Source: Lewinellaceae bacterium (lineage in GTDB: Bacteria; Bacteroidota; Bacteroidia; Chitinophagales; Saprospiraceae). From it: a stretch of DNA of 64,000 nt. The first letter of the stretch is position 1; each line of letters starts with the position of its first letter. Both the position numbers and the translations under genes were made by a program. Of the stretch, positions 8,486 through 16,598 are shown piece by piece. Where the stretch lies: positions 124,001 through 188,000 of the forward strand of contig JACJYB010000003.1 of NCBI GenBank assembly GCA_020636355.1, written 5' to 3'. The notes below the pieces were generated by a model. The model made no database searches, was not told where the DNA came from, and saw nothing but the letters and a program-made list of their open reading frames with translations.

Positions 8486-9424
8486 TTATGCATTTATAAT
8501 CAGTTTCTTCCTTTTTTGTTCCAAATCTGCTTTCTCTTTTTCAATTGCAGGCAATTCTGCTTTCAAAGAACCATGCAACCGAAGTACCGTGTCCCGCACT
8601 GCTATGCAGTTCGCCAGGGAATTTTTAATCTTGCTTTGAATGATCCAATCCGAGATAAGGTTGTCAAAAAACATATCCAAAAATCCGGAAAATGATTCCA
8701 ATTGGAATGGAAAAATAAATTCCCGGTGATACACATCACGCAATTCATCCCCAAACCGCTTCAATTCCATCTGGACGTTATACGATATGGTTCGGGCTTT
8801 ATCAATACTTGACTTTTTCATAAAAGAAGGAGCCGGTCCCCGAGATGCCATATCCCAATTGCCCCAATTCCGCGCCTGGTTGAGATAGCCGATCATTTGA
8901 CTTAGTGAATTTAAAGCCACTTCTCCCGCTGCAATTGCTTCATTAACCTCAACACGGACCCGGATCAACTGATCCATATCCTTATCTATTCCACGTAATC
9001 TCTGGGCTGTCTGATTATTCAGGTTCAGAATTTCTTTCTCCCGCAATGCAATTAGACGCTCCAATTCTGCATCCAACTGTGATTTACCATCCAATTTTTT
9101 AATCAGCGTTTCACGCTCAAAATTGAGTAACTCTAATGCTTTCCGTGCTTCATTAAAGCGAAGGAAAGCCTGTAAATAATCCTGGCGTTCTTTCTCTACC
9201 TGCTGCTCCTTATTCCCCAATACCTGATGGAAGACCGACTTAAGGCTCAGCTTCTCAAGCCGCTCATATTCAGCCTGTTCTTTATCAACAATCCGTGACA
9301 ATTCCTCCAGCTGTTGATGTGCTTCGGTAATCCGTTCCTCCAGACTCGTCACGTAAGCAGCCACTTTCCCCAGCTGATGCTGTGCTCCAATAGTTTTTTG
9401 CAGCTGTTCCTGTATGGTACTCAT
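8486..9424 (-). CDS. Hypothetical coiled-coil protein
   Basis: 312 residues with no signal peptide. Long heptad-rich helices run from about 10 to 60 and 85 to 165, a more globular middle covers about 190-265, and a final coiled coil (LKAELPAIEKEKADLEQKRKKL) ends the protein. The overall layout is that of a structural or scaffolding cytoplasmic protein; I recognise no family. It is the first gene of a probable three-gene minus-strand transcript with the M28 peptidase and YhhN protein. It shares a 39-base divergent region with the hydrolase at 9464. Confidence 0.65.
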   Translation of the reverse strand: MSTIQEQLQKTIGAQHQLGKVAAYVTSLEERITEAHQQLEELSRIVDKEQAEYERLEKLSLKSVFHQVLGNKEQQVEKERQDYLQAFLRFNEARKALELLNFERETLIKKLDGKSQLDAELERLIALREKEILNLNNQTAQRLRGIDKDMDQLIRVRVEVNEAIAAGEVALNSLSQMIGYLNQARNWGNWDMASRGPAPSFMKKSSIDKARTISYNVQMELKRFGDELRDVYHREFIFPFQLESFSGFLDMFFDNLISDWIIQSKIKNSLANCIAVRDTVLRLHGSLKAELPAIEKEKADLEQKRKKLIINA

Positions 9425-9463
9425 GAAGCATTATCTTTATCTCAAAGATATAAAAGCCTGATT

Positions 9464-10144
9464 ATGGAGCAGGAGCAATTGCTGGAAATATCACCCAATA
9501 TAGGATCGGTACATGTATTATGGAACCATGCCGTTTCAGCACAGGGAGCCATCTCATTGGCACATGGAGCTGGTGCCGGCATGCATCATGCTTTCATGCA
9601 AGCCATCGCAGAACGTTGGGCTGCGTTGGGTTTCCATGTATTGCGATTTCAATTTCCTTACATGGAAGCAAAATCTCCCCGGACCGACCGGCCTCCGGTT
9701 GCGATAGCAACCATTAAAACTGTCGTGGAATACATCCAAAAATCATATCCGCAGCTTCCCGTATTTGCTGCTGGCAAGTCTTTTGGGGCAAGGATGTCAT
9801 CGATGTATGCGGCTGAAGTCCCCGATCCTCCGATCAGGGGATTGATTTACCTGGGTTATCCGTTACATGCTGCAGGTAAACCTTCACTGGACCGAAGTAA
9901 ACATTTACCAGAAGTGACCGTTCCCCAACTGTTTATGCAGGGAGAGCGTGATACGTTGGCCGAGATCCCATTGATCCGGCAGGTCTGTCAGGGACTTCCC
10001 TTAGCTACGTTACTGGAATATCCTATGGCCGACCACTCCTTCAAACGTCCGAAAAAGAGTGGCTATACCCAGGAAGAAACATTAGACTTGTTAGCTCAGG
10101 ACGCGGTGGATTGGATCACACGCTTAAATTCCGAAAATGCTTAA
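9464..10144 (+). CDS. Alpha/beta hydrolase, KANL3/TEX30-like
   Basis: About 226 residues from the ATG at 9464. The oxyanion region is ISLAHGAGAGMHHAFM. The nucleophile elbow is AAGKSFGARMSS, a GxSxG in the GKSFG form typical of the TEX30/KANL3 (dienelactone-hydrolase-like) group. The acid is in MQGERDTLAE and the catalytic His in YPMADHSFKRPKK. Substrates of bacterial members are unknown. The frame is open further upstream, but that part runs antisense into the coiled-coil gene and has no family similarity. The gamma-glutamyltransferase gene follows after 44 bases on the same strand. Confidence 0.85.
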   Translation: MEQEQLLEISPNIGSVHVLWNHAVSAQGAISLAHGAGAGMHHAFMQAIAERWAALGFHVLRFQFPYMEAKSPRTDRPPVAIATIKTVVEYIQKSYPQLPVFAAGKSFGARMSSMYAAEVPDPPIRGLIYLGYPLHAAGKPSLDRSKHLPEVTVPQLFMQGERDTLAEIPLIRQVCQGLPLATLLEYPMADHSFKRPKKSGYTQEETLDLLAQDAVDWITRLNSENA

Positions 10145-10188
10145 CTTCCCAATCTTAATTAGCAACCATCATTAAAGGAACTCCATTT

Positions 10189-12033
10189 ATGTCGAAACGA
10201 ATTACACTTGTTGCAATTTTTGGCCTGGCACTGTTATTAAAACTGGAAGCGCAGACCACACAAAAGCCTGCTTTACATGCAAAACATTGGATGGCCATTA
10301 CGGGTAAGCCATTAGCGGCGACAGCCGGAGCCTCCATCTTCCAACAAGGAGGTAATGCCATTGATGCTGCCTGTGCCATGATAGCCGCAACGTCTACCAT
10401 GTGGGACGTCTTGAGCTGGGGCGGAGAAACCCAGGCTTTAATCTATAACCCGCACACAGGTAAAGTTATCGGCATCAATGCCCTGGGTGTCGCTCCAACT
10501 GGCGCCACTCCCGATTTTTTCCTGAATAAAGGAATGAATTATCCTCCCGAATACGGGCCATTGGCTGCGGTCACACCCGGAACACCCGGCGGTATCTGCA
10601 CCATGTTGGCAGAATACGGAACTATGAGCTTGAAGCAAGTACTGGCTCCGGCTATGACGCTCGCCTCCGGTTATCCGATTGAAAAACAAACCGCAGATGG
10701 TATTGAGCGCCAAAAGAAAAGGATCAAAGACTGGAAATATTCCAAGGAGATTTTCCTGACCCATCAGGGTGAAGAGCGGGAAGCGCCTTATCCTGGTGAG
10801 ATCTTCAAACAACTTGATTTGCTGGCCACGCTACAAAAAATGGTGGATGCAGAGGCCAATGCACTCAAGATGGGGAAATCAAGGAAAGAGGCTATTTATG
10901 CAGCATACGATCGTTTCTACAAGGGAGATATTGCGGATGAATTCGTCCGCGGTGTTAAAGAAGAGGGCGGACTGATCACAAAAGAAGACCTGGCTAATTG
11001 GAAAGTATACATTGAAGAGCCTGTTTCAACCAATTACAAAGGCATCGAAGTATACAAGCTAACCCACTGGGTACAAAGCCCGGTAATGCTTCAGGCGTTA
11101 AATATGATTGAACAAATTGACATCGGTTGCCTGGAATACAATACCGCAAAATACCTGCACATGCTTTACCAGGTCATGAACATGAGTTTCGCTGACCGCG
11201 ACTTTTACTACGGAGACCCTTACTTTCCTCCGGTAGAACCGATCAATGGCTTGTTATCTAAAGATTATGCAAAGGAACGGGTCAAACAGATCAACTGGGA
11301 GAAAAACGATACCAAAGTTGCACCGGGCGATCCCTACCCCTTCCAGGGAGGCATCAATCCGTATATGGACCTGTTAAAAAAATGGGGCTCCTCGGTTTCC
11401 GATGCGAAGCCGATGCGTCCAAGCGGTGAATTCCCTGACTCCTCTTTTTATGCTGGCACCACTTCGGTGCAGGCCGCCGATGAAGAAGGATGGGTTGTAT
11501 CCGTGACACCCAGCGGCGGTTGGATACCCGCGGTCGTTGCAGGGCATACCGGTGTCGGTCTGAGCCAGCGGATGCAAAGCTTTGTGCTTAAAGAAGAAGA
11601 AAATCCATTTAATGTAGTAGCTCCGGGAAAGCGACCACGGGCAACCCTTACTCCCACCCTGGCACTTAAAGACGGTAAGCCTTATCTGTCCTTTGCCGTT
11701 CAGGGTGGCGATTCCCAGGATCAGAACCTCCTGCAATTCTTCCTGAATGTCGTGGAGTTTGGTATGAACGTACAAGAAGCTGCCGAAGCGGCCAATATCA
11801 ACTCATTCCAAATGCGAGGTTCTTTTGGCGAACATGAAAACCGGCCTGGCGTGATGCTTATCCGTGATGACACCCCTCCGTGGACGCGTAAGAAATTGCG
11901 TGAAATGGGCTATCGCCTGGAAACCGATGACCGGACTTCAGGCCCAATCAATGCCATCTATTTTGATTGGAAAAATGGCTCCATGTGGGGAGGTTCCAGC
12001 AATCACGGAGAAGATTACGGAATTGGATGGTAA
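10189..12033 (+). CDS. Gamma-glutamyltransferase family protein (Ntn hydrolase)
   Basis: 614 residues. A signal peptide ends at about residue 22 (LEA-Q), so the enzyme is periplasmic or secreted. The large-subunit part has the family blocks GGNAIDAACAM and LAAVTPGTPGG. Autocleavage should occur before the Thr of YAGTTSVQAAD (near residue 424), which becomes the nucleophile. Compared with classical GGTs, the small subunit has SVTPSGGWIPA in place of the usual TxTLN stretch. This marks the broader GGT/acylase clade and leaves the donor substrate (glutathione or another amide) open. It probably shares a transcript with the hydrolase upstream. Confidence 0.88.
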   Translation: MSKRITLVAIFGLALLLKLEAQTTQKPALHAKHWMAITGKPLAATAGASIFQQGGNAIDAACAMIAATSTMWDVLSWGGETQALIYNPHTGKVIGINALGVAPTGATPDFFLNKGMNYPPEYGPLAAVTPGTPGGICTMLAEYGTMSLKQVLAPAMTLASGYPIEKQTADGIERQKKRIKDWKYSKEIFLTHQGEEREAPYPGEIFKQLDLLATLQKMVDAEANALKMGKSRKEAIYAAYDRFYKGDIADEFVRGVKEEGGLITKEDLANWKVYIEEPVSTNYKGIEVYKLTHWVQSPVMLQALNMIEQIDIGCLEYNTAKYLHMLYQVMNMSFADRDFYYGDPYFPPVEPINGLLSKDYAKERVKQINWEKNDTKVAPGDPYPFQGGINPYMDLLKKWGSSVSDAKPMRPSGEFPDSSFYAGTTSVQAADEEGWVVSVTPSGGWIPAVVAGHTGVGLSQRMQSFVLKEEENPFNVVAPGKRPRATLTPTLALKDGKPYLSFAVQGGDSQDQNLLQFFLNVVEFGMNVQEAAEAANINSFQMRGSFGEHENRPGVMLIRDDTPPWTRKKLREMGYRLETDDRTSGPINAIYFDWKNGSMWGGSSNHGEDYGIGW

Positions 12034-12036
12034 CAA

Positions 12037-12068
12037 TGTTCTGGTGTTCTGGTGTTTTGGTGTTTTGG
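12037..12068. repeat. Four tandem 8-bp units (TGTTYTGG)
   Basis: Immediately after the gamma-glutamyltransferase stop codon lie TGTTCTGG, TGTTCTGG, TGTTTTGG and TGTTTTGG, head to tail without spacers. The array is non-coding, and slipped-strand length change would affect only the 3' UTR or the spacer to the tRNA gene. Confidence 0.8.
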
Positions 12069-12165
12069 GACTAGGGCAATAGGTGATGTTGTAAAAAATT
12101 GCATTGTCAAATTCATCAACCCATCGTAACTTCATGCATTCTCCACCAACACCTAAACACGTAAA

Positions 12166-12238
12166 GCGGCAGTAGCTCAGTTGGTAGAGCATCAGCTTCC
12201 CAAGCTGAGGGTCGCGGGTTCGAATCCCGTTTGCCGCT
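12166..12238 (+). tRNA. tRNA-Gly (anticodon CCC)
   Basis: A 73-base cloverleaf. The acceptor stem GCGGCAG pairs with TTGCCGC (one G-U), with T as discriminator. The D arm carries AGTTGGTA. The anticodon stem TCAGC/GCTGA encloses TTCCCAA, so the anticodon is CCC and it reads GGG glycine codons. The T arm is GCGGG-TTCGAAT-CCCGT. The 3' CCA is not encoded. Confidence 0.96.
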
Positions 12239-12239
12239 C

Positions 12240-12859
12240 TTCTTTTTCCCAGATCATCGCTCCAGAAGCTATTCACAGGAAGATTACGGGATATTTCATT
12301 ATGGATTACGGAAGGAGCGGGCAAAAAGAAAAGGGTGTCCTTAAAGTGTGTCTATTACTTCCGAAGAGTTTGTTCCAAAAAAAGGCTGACAGTGCCCGCT
12401 CCCTTTGGATCGTGGGAAGGCGTCATTTTAAAAGGGAAAATGATTGTTCCATTGTATTTCGAGATCAACTGTCAGCCACAGGTATGCCATGAGATATACT
12501 GGTTCGCTTACTTCCTTGTTCGTTTTCAATGACTAAATTCGATGGAAAGCAATTGATTCCCAGCAAATATTTTCCCCATTAATTAGGGGAAAAATCCCCT
12601 GACCGATATCCAAAGGAAGACGTATAGATTACTTATAACTTACCCAAAAAACAAATTGATCCCAAGTTTTCCCGGCCTACCAGGGGTACCCTGGATCCCT
12701 CAGGGTTTATCGGGGCTCGCAGGCTTACATTTTCGTGATAGGGTATGGCGTCGAAATTCTTCCCACCTAACCCTTTGATCAATTAATCTCTTGCAATCTC
12801 ATGGAGTAATAATTGGCGATTATTAGGGTCCATTTCGTTTGGATTTCTTTTGATTTAAA
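12240..12859. other. Gene-poor stretch downstream of tRNA-Gly
   Basis: I see no credible gene in these 620 bases. Short frames exist but lack start-site context or family similarity. The stretch holds the crossing inverted repeats at 12314-12477, an 8-bp hairpin TTTTCCCC/GGGGAAAA at 12570-12593, and a GC-rich small hairpin CCAGGG/CCCTGG at 12680-12694. It may encode a structured RNA or be the scar of a mobile element next to a tRNA. Confidence 0.6.
12314..12477. other. Two crossing perfect 10-bp inverted repeats (pseudoknot-like layout)
   Basis: GGAGCGGGCA (12314-12323) is the exact reverse complement of TGCCCGCTCC (12393-12402). GGCTGACAGT (12384-12393) is the exact reverse complement of ACTGTCAGCC (12468-12477). 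The second stem opens inside the loop of the first and closes outside it, so the two stems cross. They could form an H-type pseudoknot, or two competing hairpins, in RNA of either strand. No RNA family is recognised, and neither strand carries an obvious promoter or terminator. Confidence 0.45.
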
Positions 12860-13018
12860 TTAATCTCCTTGCAATAACCATCCGGTATAAACAATTTTCC
12901 AGGTTCCGTTGATTTTTTCAAAGATCCAGGTTTCCCGACTGAGGCCGGGGATATCATAAGTCGGATCCCCGGTGTACATGGTTTGGAAATAATCGCAACC
13001 GGCGAAATGGCCTGTCCG
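12860..13018 (-). pseudogene. C-terminal remnant of an NTF2/SnoaL-like domain protein
   Basis: Reading the minus strand from a TGA at 13019-13021 to a TAA at 12860-12862 gives 52 residues containing GCDYFQTMYTGDPTYD, then ETWIFEKINGTWKIVYTGWLL. The final strand pair with a W-I-F-E-K..GTWKIV pattern is typical of the last two strands of SnoaL/DUF4440-type cone-fold domains. There is no start codon and no N-terminal half. The same frame beyond the TGA still has a plausible short stretch (TPEQTTGYLVKL), which suggests decay. The amidase gene begins right behind it and may have displaced the rest. Confidence 0.5.
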
Positions 13019-13059
13019 TCAAAGCTTCACCAGATAACCGGTGGTTTGTTCAGGGGTGC

Positions 13060-13749
13060 TTAGGGGGTGCCCTGGTAACGTCTTTTCACCCGATTAACCG
13101 GTAAATGGCGATAGATGGCTTCCATAAATGGATCTCCCGGATCGATCTTTTCTGTAAAATAGTCCGGATTGGTTTCCCTATATAACGGGGTACCGGCAAA
13201 TGTTCGATACTCATGGTGACCGATGACATATTCGATGTCCGGGTACTTTTTAATCAAATAACGGATCAAACGTATATTGGCTTTTAACTGAGCTTTGGTT
13301 AATGGATGACCCGCATTGTCGCCAACATTTTCAATCCCTAAAGCACAATAGTTTAGACCGATCACATGTCGCGCAAAATATTTTTCGGGCAACAGTTGAT
13401 AGATGGTGCCATCCTGGTCCACCAGAAAATGGATTCCCACATTTAATGCACTGGCAGATTGAAGCAACGGCCTTCCAGGCAGTATGCTTGGATAAAAAGC
13501 CTGATAAGATCCTTCAAAAGTAGGTATCGCCGTCCAATGGACAACAACCATCCTTGGTGTAATAAAAGGACTGTCTGCCTCCAGTCCATGCCTTTCATGC
13601 AAGTACTGCAAAGAAAGTTGAATACGAGTGCTGTCCCAGATGATGGGCTTCTGGACAATCTTCCGATTGACAGGAGTACATTGAAACATACCAATCGAAA
13701 TGGCTGCTAAAACGATTAATCGGCCAACAAAAAACTGGACTTTCATCAT
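13060..13749 (-). CDS. N-acetylmuramoyl-L-alanine amidase (amidase_2 type)
   Basis: About 229 residues from the ATG at 13747-13749; an in-frame TTG at 13755 would add two residues. An N-terminal hydrophobic segment ends in GMFQC, a poor but possible lipobox, so the protein is exported and perhaps a lipoprotein. The amidase_2/PGRP fold shows the zinc ligand His in MVVVHWTA, the LNVGIHFLVDQDGTIYQL block, the second ligand in RHVIGLNYCALGIENVGD, and the YVIGHHEYR block. It would cut the amide bond between MurNAc and L-Ala during cell-wall recycling or remodelling. A MocR regulator gene lies 32 bases upstream on the same strand. Confidence 0.88.
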   Translation of the reverse strand: MMKVQFFVGRLIVLAAISIGMFQCTPVNRKIVQKPIIWDSTRIQLSLQYLHERHGLEADSPFITPRMVVVHWTAIPTFEGSYQAFYPSILPGRPLLQSASALNVGIHFLVDQDGTIYQLLPEKYFARHVIGLNYCALGIENVGDNAGHPLTKAQLKANIRLIRYLIKKYPDIEYVIGHHEYRTFAGTPLYRETNPDYFTEKIDPGDPFMEAIYRHLPVNRVKRRYQGTP

Positions 13750-13781
13750 TGTCAATTTTGAAACAAGTTAATGAATGGTGA

Positions 13782-15245
13782 TCAGGGAACAAATCGCCGG
13801 ATAAGTTCCTTCAATCGGGCTAAAGAAATATCCATCTCTGATTCCGTTTGAGAAGCAAACCCCAAACGGGTAGCATTCAAATGGCTCGAATAATTCTCAG
13901 GATCAGGCAAATAAAATCCTTCTGCAGCGGCTTGTTTCACGATAGCACGAAGCGGCACGACTTCTTTAAAATTAGCCCATACCGCCATGCCTCCGGCTGG
14001 TTTTTGAAAGTAAATCAAATCAGGAAAATCATGCTGCAGGCGATGGCAAAAATGATCTCTCCGTTGGTGATAAACTTTTTGAGCTTTTCGCAAATGACGC
14101 TGCATCTCTCCATCCCGAAATAGTCGCGTGAAAACGGATTCAAGCAAATGATCACCTTGCCGGTCAATAATCCTCCGATGCTTACCCATGGCTTCAATCA
14201 ACCGGCCGGGGCCAACAACAAACCCTACGCGCAATGCCGGGGCTACGGATTTACTGAATGAGCCTACATAAATGACCAAACCGCTGGTGTCGGCGCTGGC
14301 TAAAGGCATCACAGGATTTGAGTCGTACTGAAAGTCGTAATCGTAATCATCTTCAAGGATACAGAACCGGTATTCCCGTGCGAGCTGGAGCAATTGAACC
14401 CGGCGCTCCGCCGGCATGGTTGCGGTCGTCGGATAATGGTGATGCGGGGTGACATAGACCATCCGGACAGATTGGTCCATGCATAACTGCTCCAAGGCTG
14501 TAATTTGAATGCCCCCTTCATCAATGGGCACGCGCATTATCTTAGCTCCGCTTTGTCTGAAAATCAAATCCGCAGTTGGATAAGACAAGCTCCCTGTGAC
14601 AACGATATCTCCCGGTTGCAGTACCGTATTTGCAGCTAAGTAAATTCCCATGGTGCTTCCACGGGTAATCAAACAATCAGATTCGGATAACGGAATGCCA
14701 CGGGTACTCCGGATAAATTCTGTCAAAATTGTCCGCAATGACCTGGACCCATACACTTCTCCATAGGAAAGCGTGCCTTTATACGATCCGGATCGTAAAG
14801 CGGCTCGGTAAGCTCTGGCAATTTCTATGGTCGGCAAAAGTCGAATATCCGGCAAGCCTTCGTCAATAAACATCTCATATCCTGAAGAAATGCGAGGCGT
14901 GGTGAGATAGGACACCGGATTCCATGGATATCCCGGCATAGACCTGATTCCCTTCCCACCTTCGGAAAATGGATTAGCCTGGATGTCCGGAATCACTCCA
15001 CACACGAACATACCCCGACTACCTTTGCTCTCAATCCAGCCTTGAATGACCAATTCGTCATAGGCCTTCGAAACGGTGAGTCGATTCACGCCAATTTGCA
15101 GGGAAAGACTGCGAGACCCGGGCAATCTGGTCCCCGGACGAATAATACCTTGTTGGATCAGATTAATAAACCGGTTACTGATCTGGATGTATACAGCCGT
15201 ATTATCAGACCTGCTATACGAAATGAGCGATGCTATACCTTCCAT
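13782..15245 (-). CDS. MocR/PdxR-type transcriptional regulator (GntR HTH plus aminotransferase-like domain)
   Basis: 487 residues. The N-terminal GntR winged helix (about 12-80) includes LPGSRSLSLQIGVNRLTVSKAYDELVIQGWIESKGSRG. A linker leads to a fold-type-I aminotransferase domain (about 120-480) with the PLP lysine in YVGSFSKSVAPALRVGF and the EDDYDYDFQY block. MocR proteins bind PLP as an external aldimine and control vitamin B6 or amine-metabolism genes, often divergently transcribed, as is the flavoprotein gene here. The shared 83-base region holds direct repeats and a dyad likely to be its operator. Confidence 0.92.
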   Translation of the reverse strand: MEGIASLISYSRSDNTAVYIQISNRFINLIQQGIIRPGTRLPGSRSLSLQIGVNRLTVSKAYDELVIQGWIESKGSRGMFVCGVIPDIQANPFSEGGKGIRSMPGYPWNPVSYLTTPRISSGYEMFIDEGLPDIRLLPTIEIARAYRAALRSGSYKGTLSYGEVYGSRSLRTILTEFIRSTRGIPLSESDCLITRGSTMGIYLAANTVLQPGDIVVTGSLSYPTADLIFRQSGAKIMRVPIDEGGIQITALEQLCMDQSVRMVYVTPHHHYPTTATMPAERRVQLLQLAREYRFCILEDDYDYDFQYDSNPVMPLASADTSGLVIYVGSFSKSVAPALRVGFVVGPGRLIEAMGKHRRIIDRQGDHLLESVFTRLFRDGEMQRHLRKAQKVYHQRRDHFCHRLQHDFPDLIYFQKPAGGMAVWANFKEVVPLRAIVKQAAAEGFYLPDPENYSSHLNATRLGFASQTESEMDISLARLKELIRRFVP

Positions 15246-15257
15246 TTATTGCCCAAG

Positions 15258-15303
15258 TGGATGATCAAATATCTCAAAATTGGATGACTTAAGTAGTCCA
15301 TCA
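15258..15303. promoter_or_regulatory. Candidate MocR operator between divergent genes
   Basis: TGGATGA occurs at 15258-15264 and again at 15281-15287, in direct orientation 23 bases apart (about two helical turns). The second copy is part of a 20-base dyad at 15281-15300: TGGA-NN-ACTTAAGT-NN-TCCA, with 16 of 20 positions symmetric. A TATTTTTG box at 15310-15317 on the plus strand matches the Bacteroidota -7 consensus. The dyad covers the place where a -33 element would lie, which suits an activator. Confidence 0.45.
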
Positions 15304-15328
15304 AGCAATTATTTTTGGGTCATAATTG

Positions 15329-15979
15329 ATGGAAATGAAAAAGACCAGTCTGGCACAAGGAAGCCGTTATTACCCAAAGCGTTATGACTTTTCAATCGAA
15401 AAGCGGAATGCAATTCTTGACGAAGGTTTGATTTGCCATGTTGGATTTGTCCGGGACAGCAATCCGGTAGTCATTCCTATCGCCTATTGCAGAATAGATG
15501 ACACGATCTATCTGCATGGGTCCGTTGGCAGTCATTTCTTCATGGATATGGCCAAGGGTATTCGGTTGTGTATTACGGTTACGCATCTTGATGCATTGAT
15601 CATGGCCAGATCCATCATGAACCATTCCATGAATTACCGGTCCACCGTTTTATTTGGCACTTCACGACTGGTTACTGATGAAAAGGAATTGCAGGATGCA
15701 ACCCAGGCCTTTGTCGATCATGTTATACCCGGAAGATGGGAGGATGCACGCCAACCAACTCCAAAAGAAATGCAAAAAACCACCTTTATAGCAGTAACTA
15801 TTGATGAGTGGTCGGTTAAGTGCCGTGAACATGGAGTGGGTGATGATGAAGGCGATCTGGATTTACCCGTATGGGCCGGCATCCTGCCGGTGGGCCTTAC
15901 CTGGCAAGAACCAGTAACAGATCATGGAGGTTCCAGGGAAGTTGAAGTTCCCGATTATGTCCTGAATTATCGCCGTTGA
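15329..15979 (+). CDS. Pyridoxamine 5'-phosphate oxidase family flavoprotein
   Basis: About 216 residues from the ATG at 15329; a second in-frame ATG at 15335 and a TTG at 15326 are alternatives. The split-barrel FMN-binding fold (about 25-160) shows LICHVGFVRDSNPVVIPIAY, TIYLHGSVGSHFFMDM and the MNYRSTVLFGTSRLV block, the pattern of the NimA-like/PPOX flavin-nucleotide-binding group. It is probably an FMN-dependent oxidoreductase or B6-related protein. It is divergently transcribed from a MocR gene, the usual genetic sign of PLP- or pyridoxal-linked control. Confidence 0.85.
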   Translation: MEMKKTSLAQGSRYYPKRYDFSIEKRNAILDEGLICHVGFVRDSNPVVIPIAYCRIDDTIYLHGSVGSHFFMDMAKGIRLCITVTHLDALIMARSIMNHSMNYRSTVLFGTSRLVTDEKELQDATQAFVDHVIPGRWEDARQPTPKEMQKTTFIAVTIDEWSVKCREHGVGDDEGDLDLPVWAGILPVGLTWQEPVTDHGGSREVEVPDYVLNYRR

Positions 15980-15993
15980 TATTACCCGGGTAG

Positions 15994-16581
15994 TTACGGT
16001 TCAGCCATTCGATTCCTCCACTCGCGGAATCCCAGCACAGATAACACCAGGTACACGACGTAAAGGCCGGAGGTAACCCATATTCCTTTGAATCCATAGA
16101 TAACAATCGCGACGACATCAACGACAATCCATATCAACCAATTTTCCAACCTTTTCCGGGCAATCAGGTATTGTGCCACCAGACTGGCAACCGTTGTAAA
16201 AGCATCCGGATAAGGATAAGAGGCGTCGGTATATCGATTCATCCCGTATCCCCAGAGTAAACTACCGATTACAATCAAGATCAGGTACCCCCATCGTTGG
16301 ATATTGGGCAGCCAGGTGATCGTCAATAAATCTGTATTTGCTGTATTGGGAACTTTGGTTCTTCTGGTCCATGCATAAAGACCGTATGCATTCAATACGA
16401 CATAGACAACGTGTAATATCGTATCGGAATACAGCTTGTTAATCCAAAATATATAAACGTAAATGCCAACGGAAATCAGGCCAAATATCCATGCCCAGAT
16501 ATTTTCCCTGGTTAGTAGATACACACATAGAATGCCACTGATTGCAGCTACCCATTCCAATATTTGATCGATCGGACTCAT
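15994..16581 (-). CDS. pnuC: Nicotinamide riboside transporter PnuC
   Basis: 195 residues with seven membrane helices and the PnuC pattern: an aromatic-rich first half (ENIWAWIFGLISVGIYVYIFW) and a conserved NAYGLYAWTRR loop, then WLIWIVVDVVAIVIYGFKGIWVTSGLYVVYLVLSVLGFREW. PnuC moves nicotinamide riboside down its gradient for NAD salvage. Some Bacteroidota PnuC paralogs are placed with thiamine or other vitamin genes, so the substrate is not certain. It lies 17 bases downstream of the aldo/keto reductase gene, probably in one operon, and is convergent with the PPOX gene after 14 bases. Confidence 0.88.
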   Translation of the reverse strand: MSPIDQILEWVAAISGILCVYLLTRENIWAWIFGLISVGIYVYIFWINKLYSDTILHVVYVVLNAYGLYAWTRRTKVPNTANTDLLTITWLPNIQRWGYLILIVIGSLLWGYGMNRYTDASYPYPDAFTTVASLVAQYLIARKRLENWLIWIVVDVVAIVIYGFKGIWVTSGLYVVYLVLSVLGFREWRNRMAEP

Positions 16582-16598
16582 CCCTTTGAAACCTAAAA

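Noticed and set aside
9314..9463. Longer N-terminus for the hydrolase at 9464
   Set aside because: The added 50 residues run antisense through the start of the coiled-coil gene and have no resemblance to the family.
13019..13021. Selenocysteine read-through of the TGA in the NTF2-like remnant
   Set aside because: The frame has no start upstream, no hairpin of SECIS type was seen, and the amidase gene occupies the preceding sequence.
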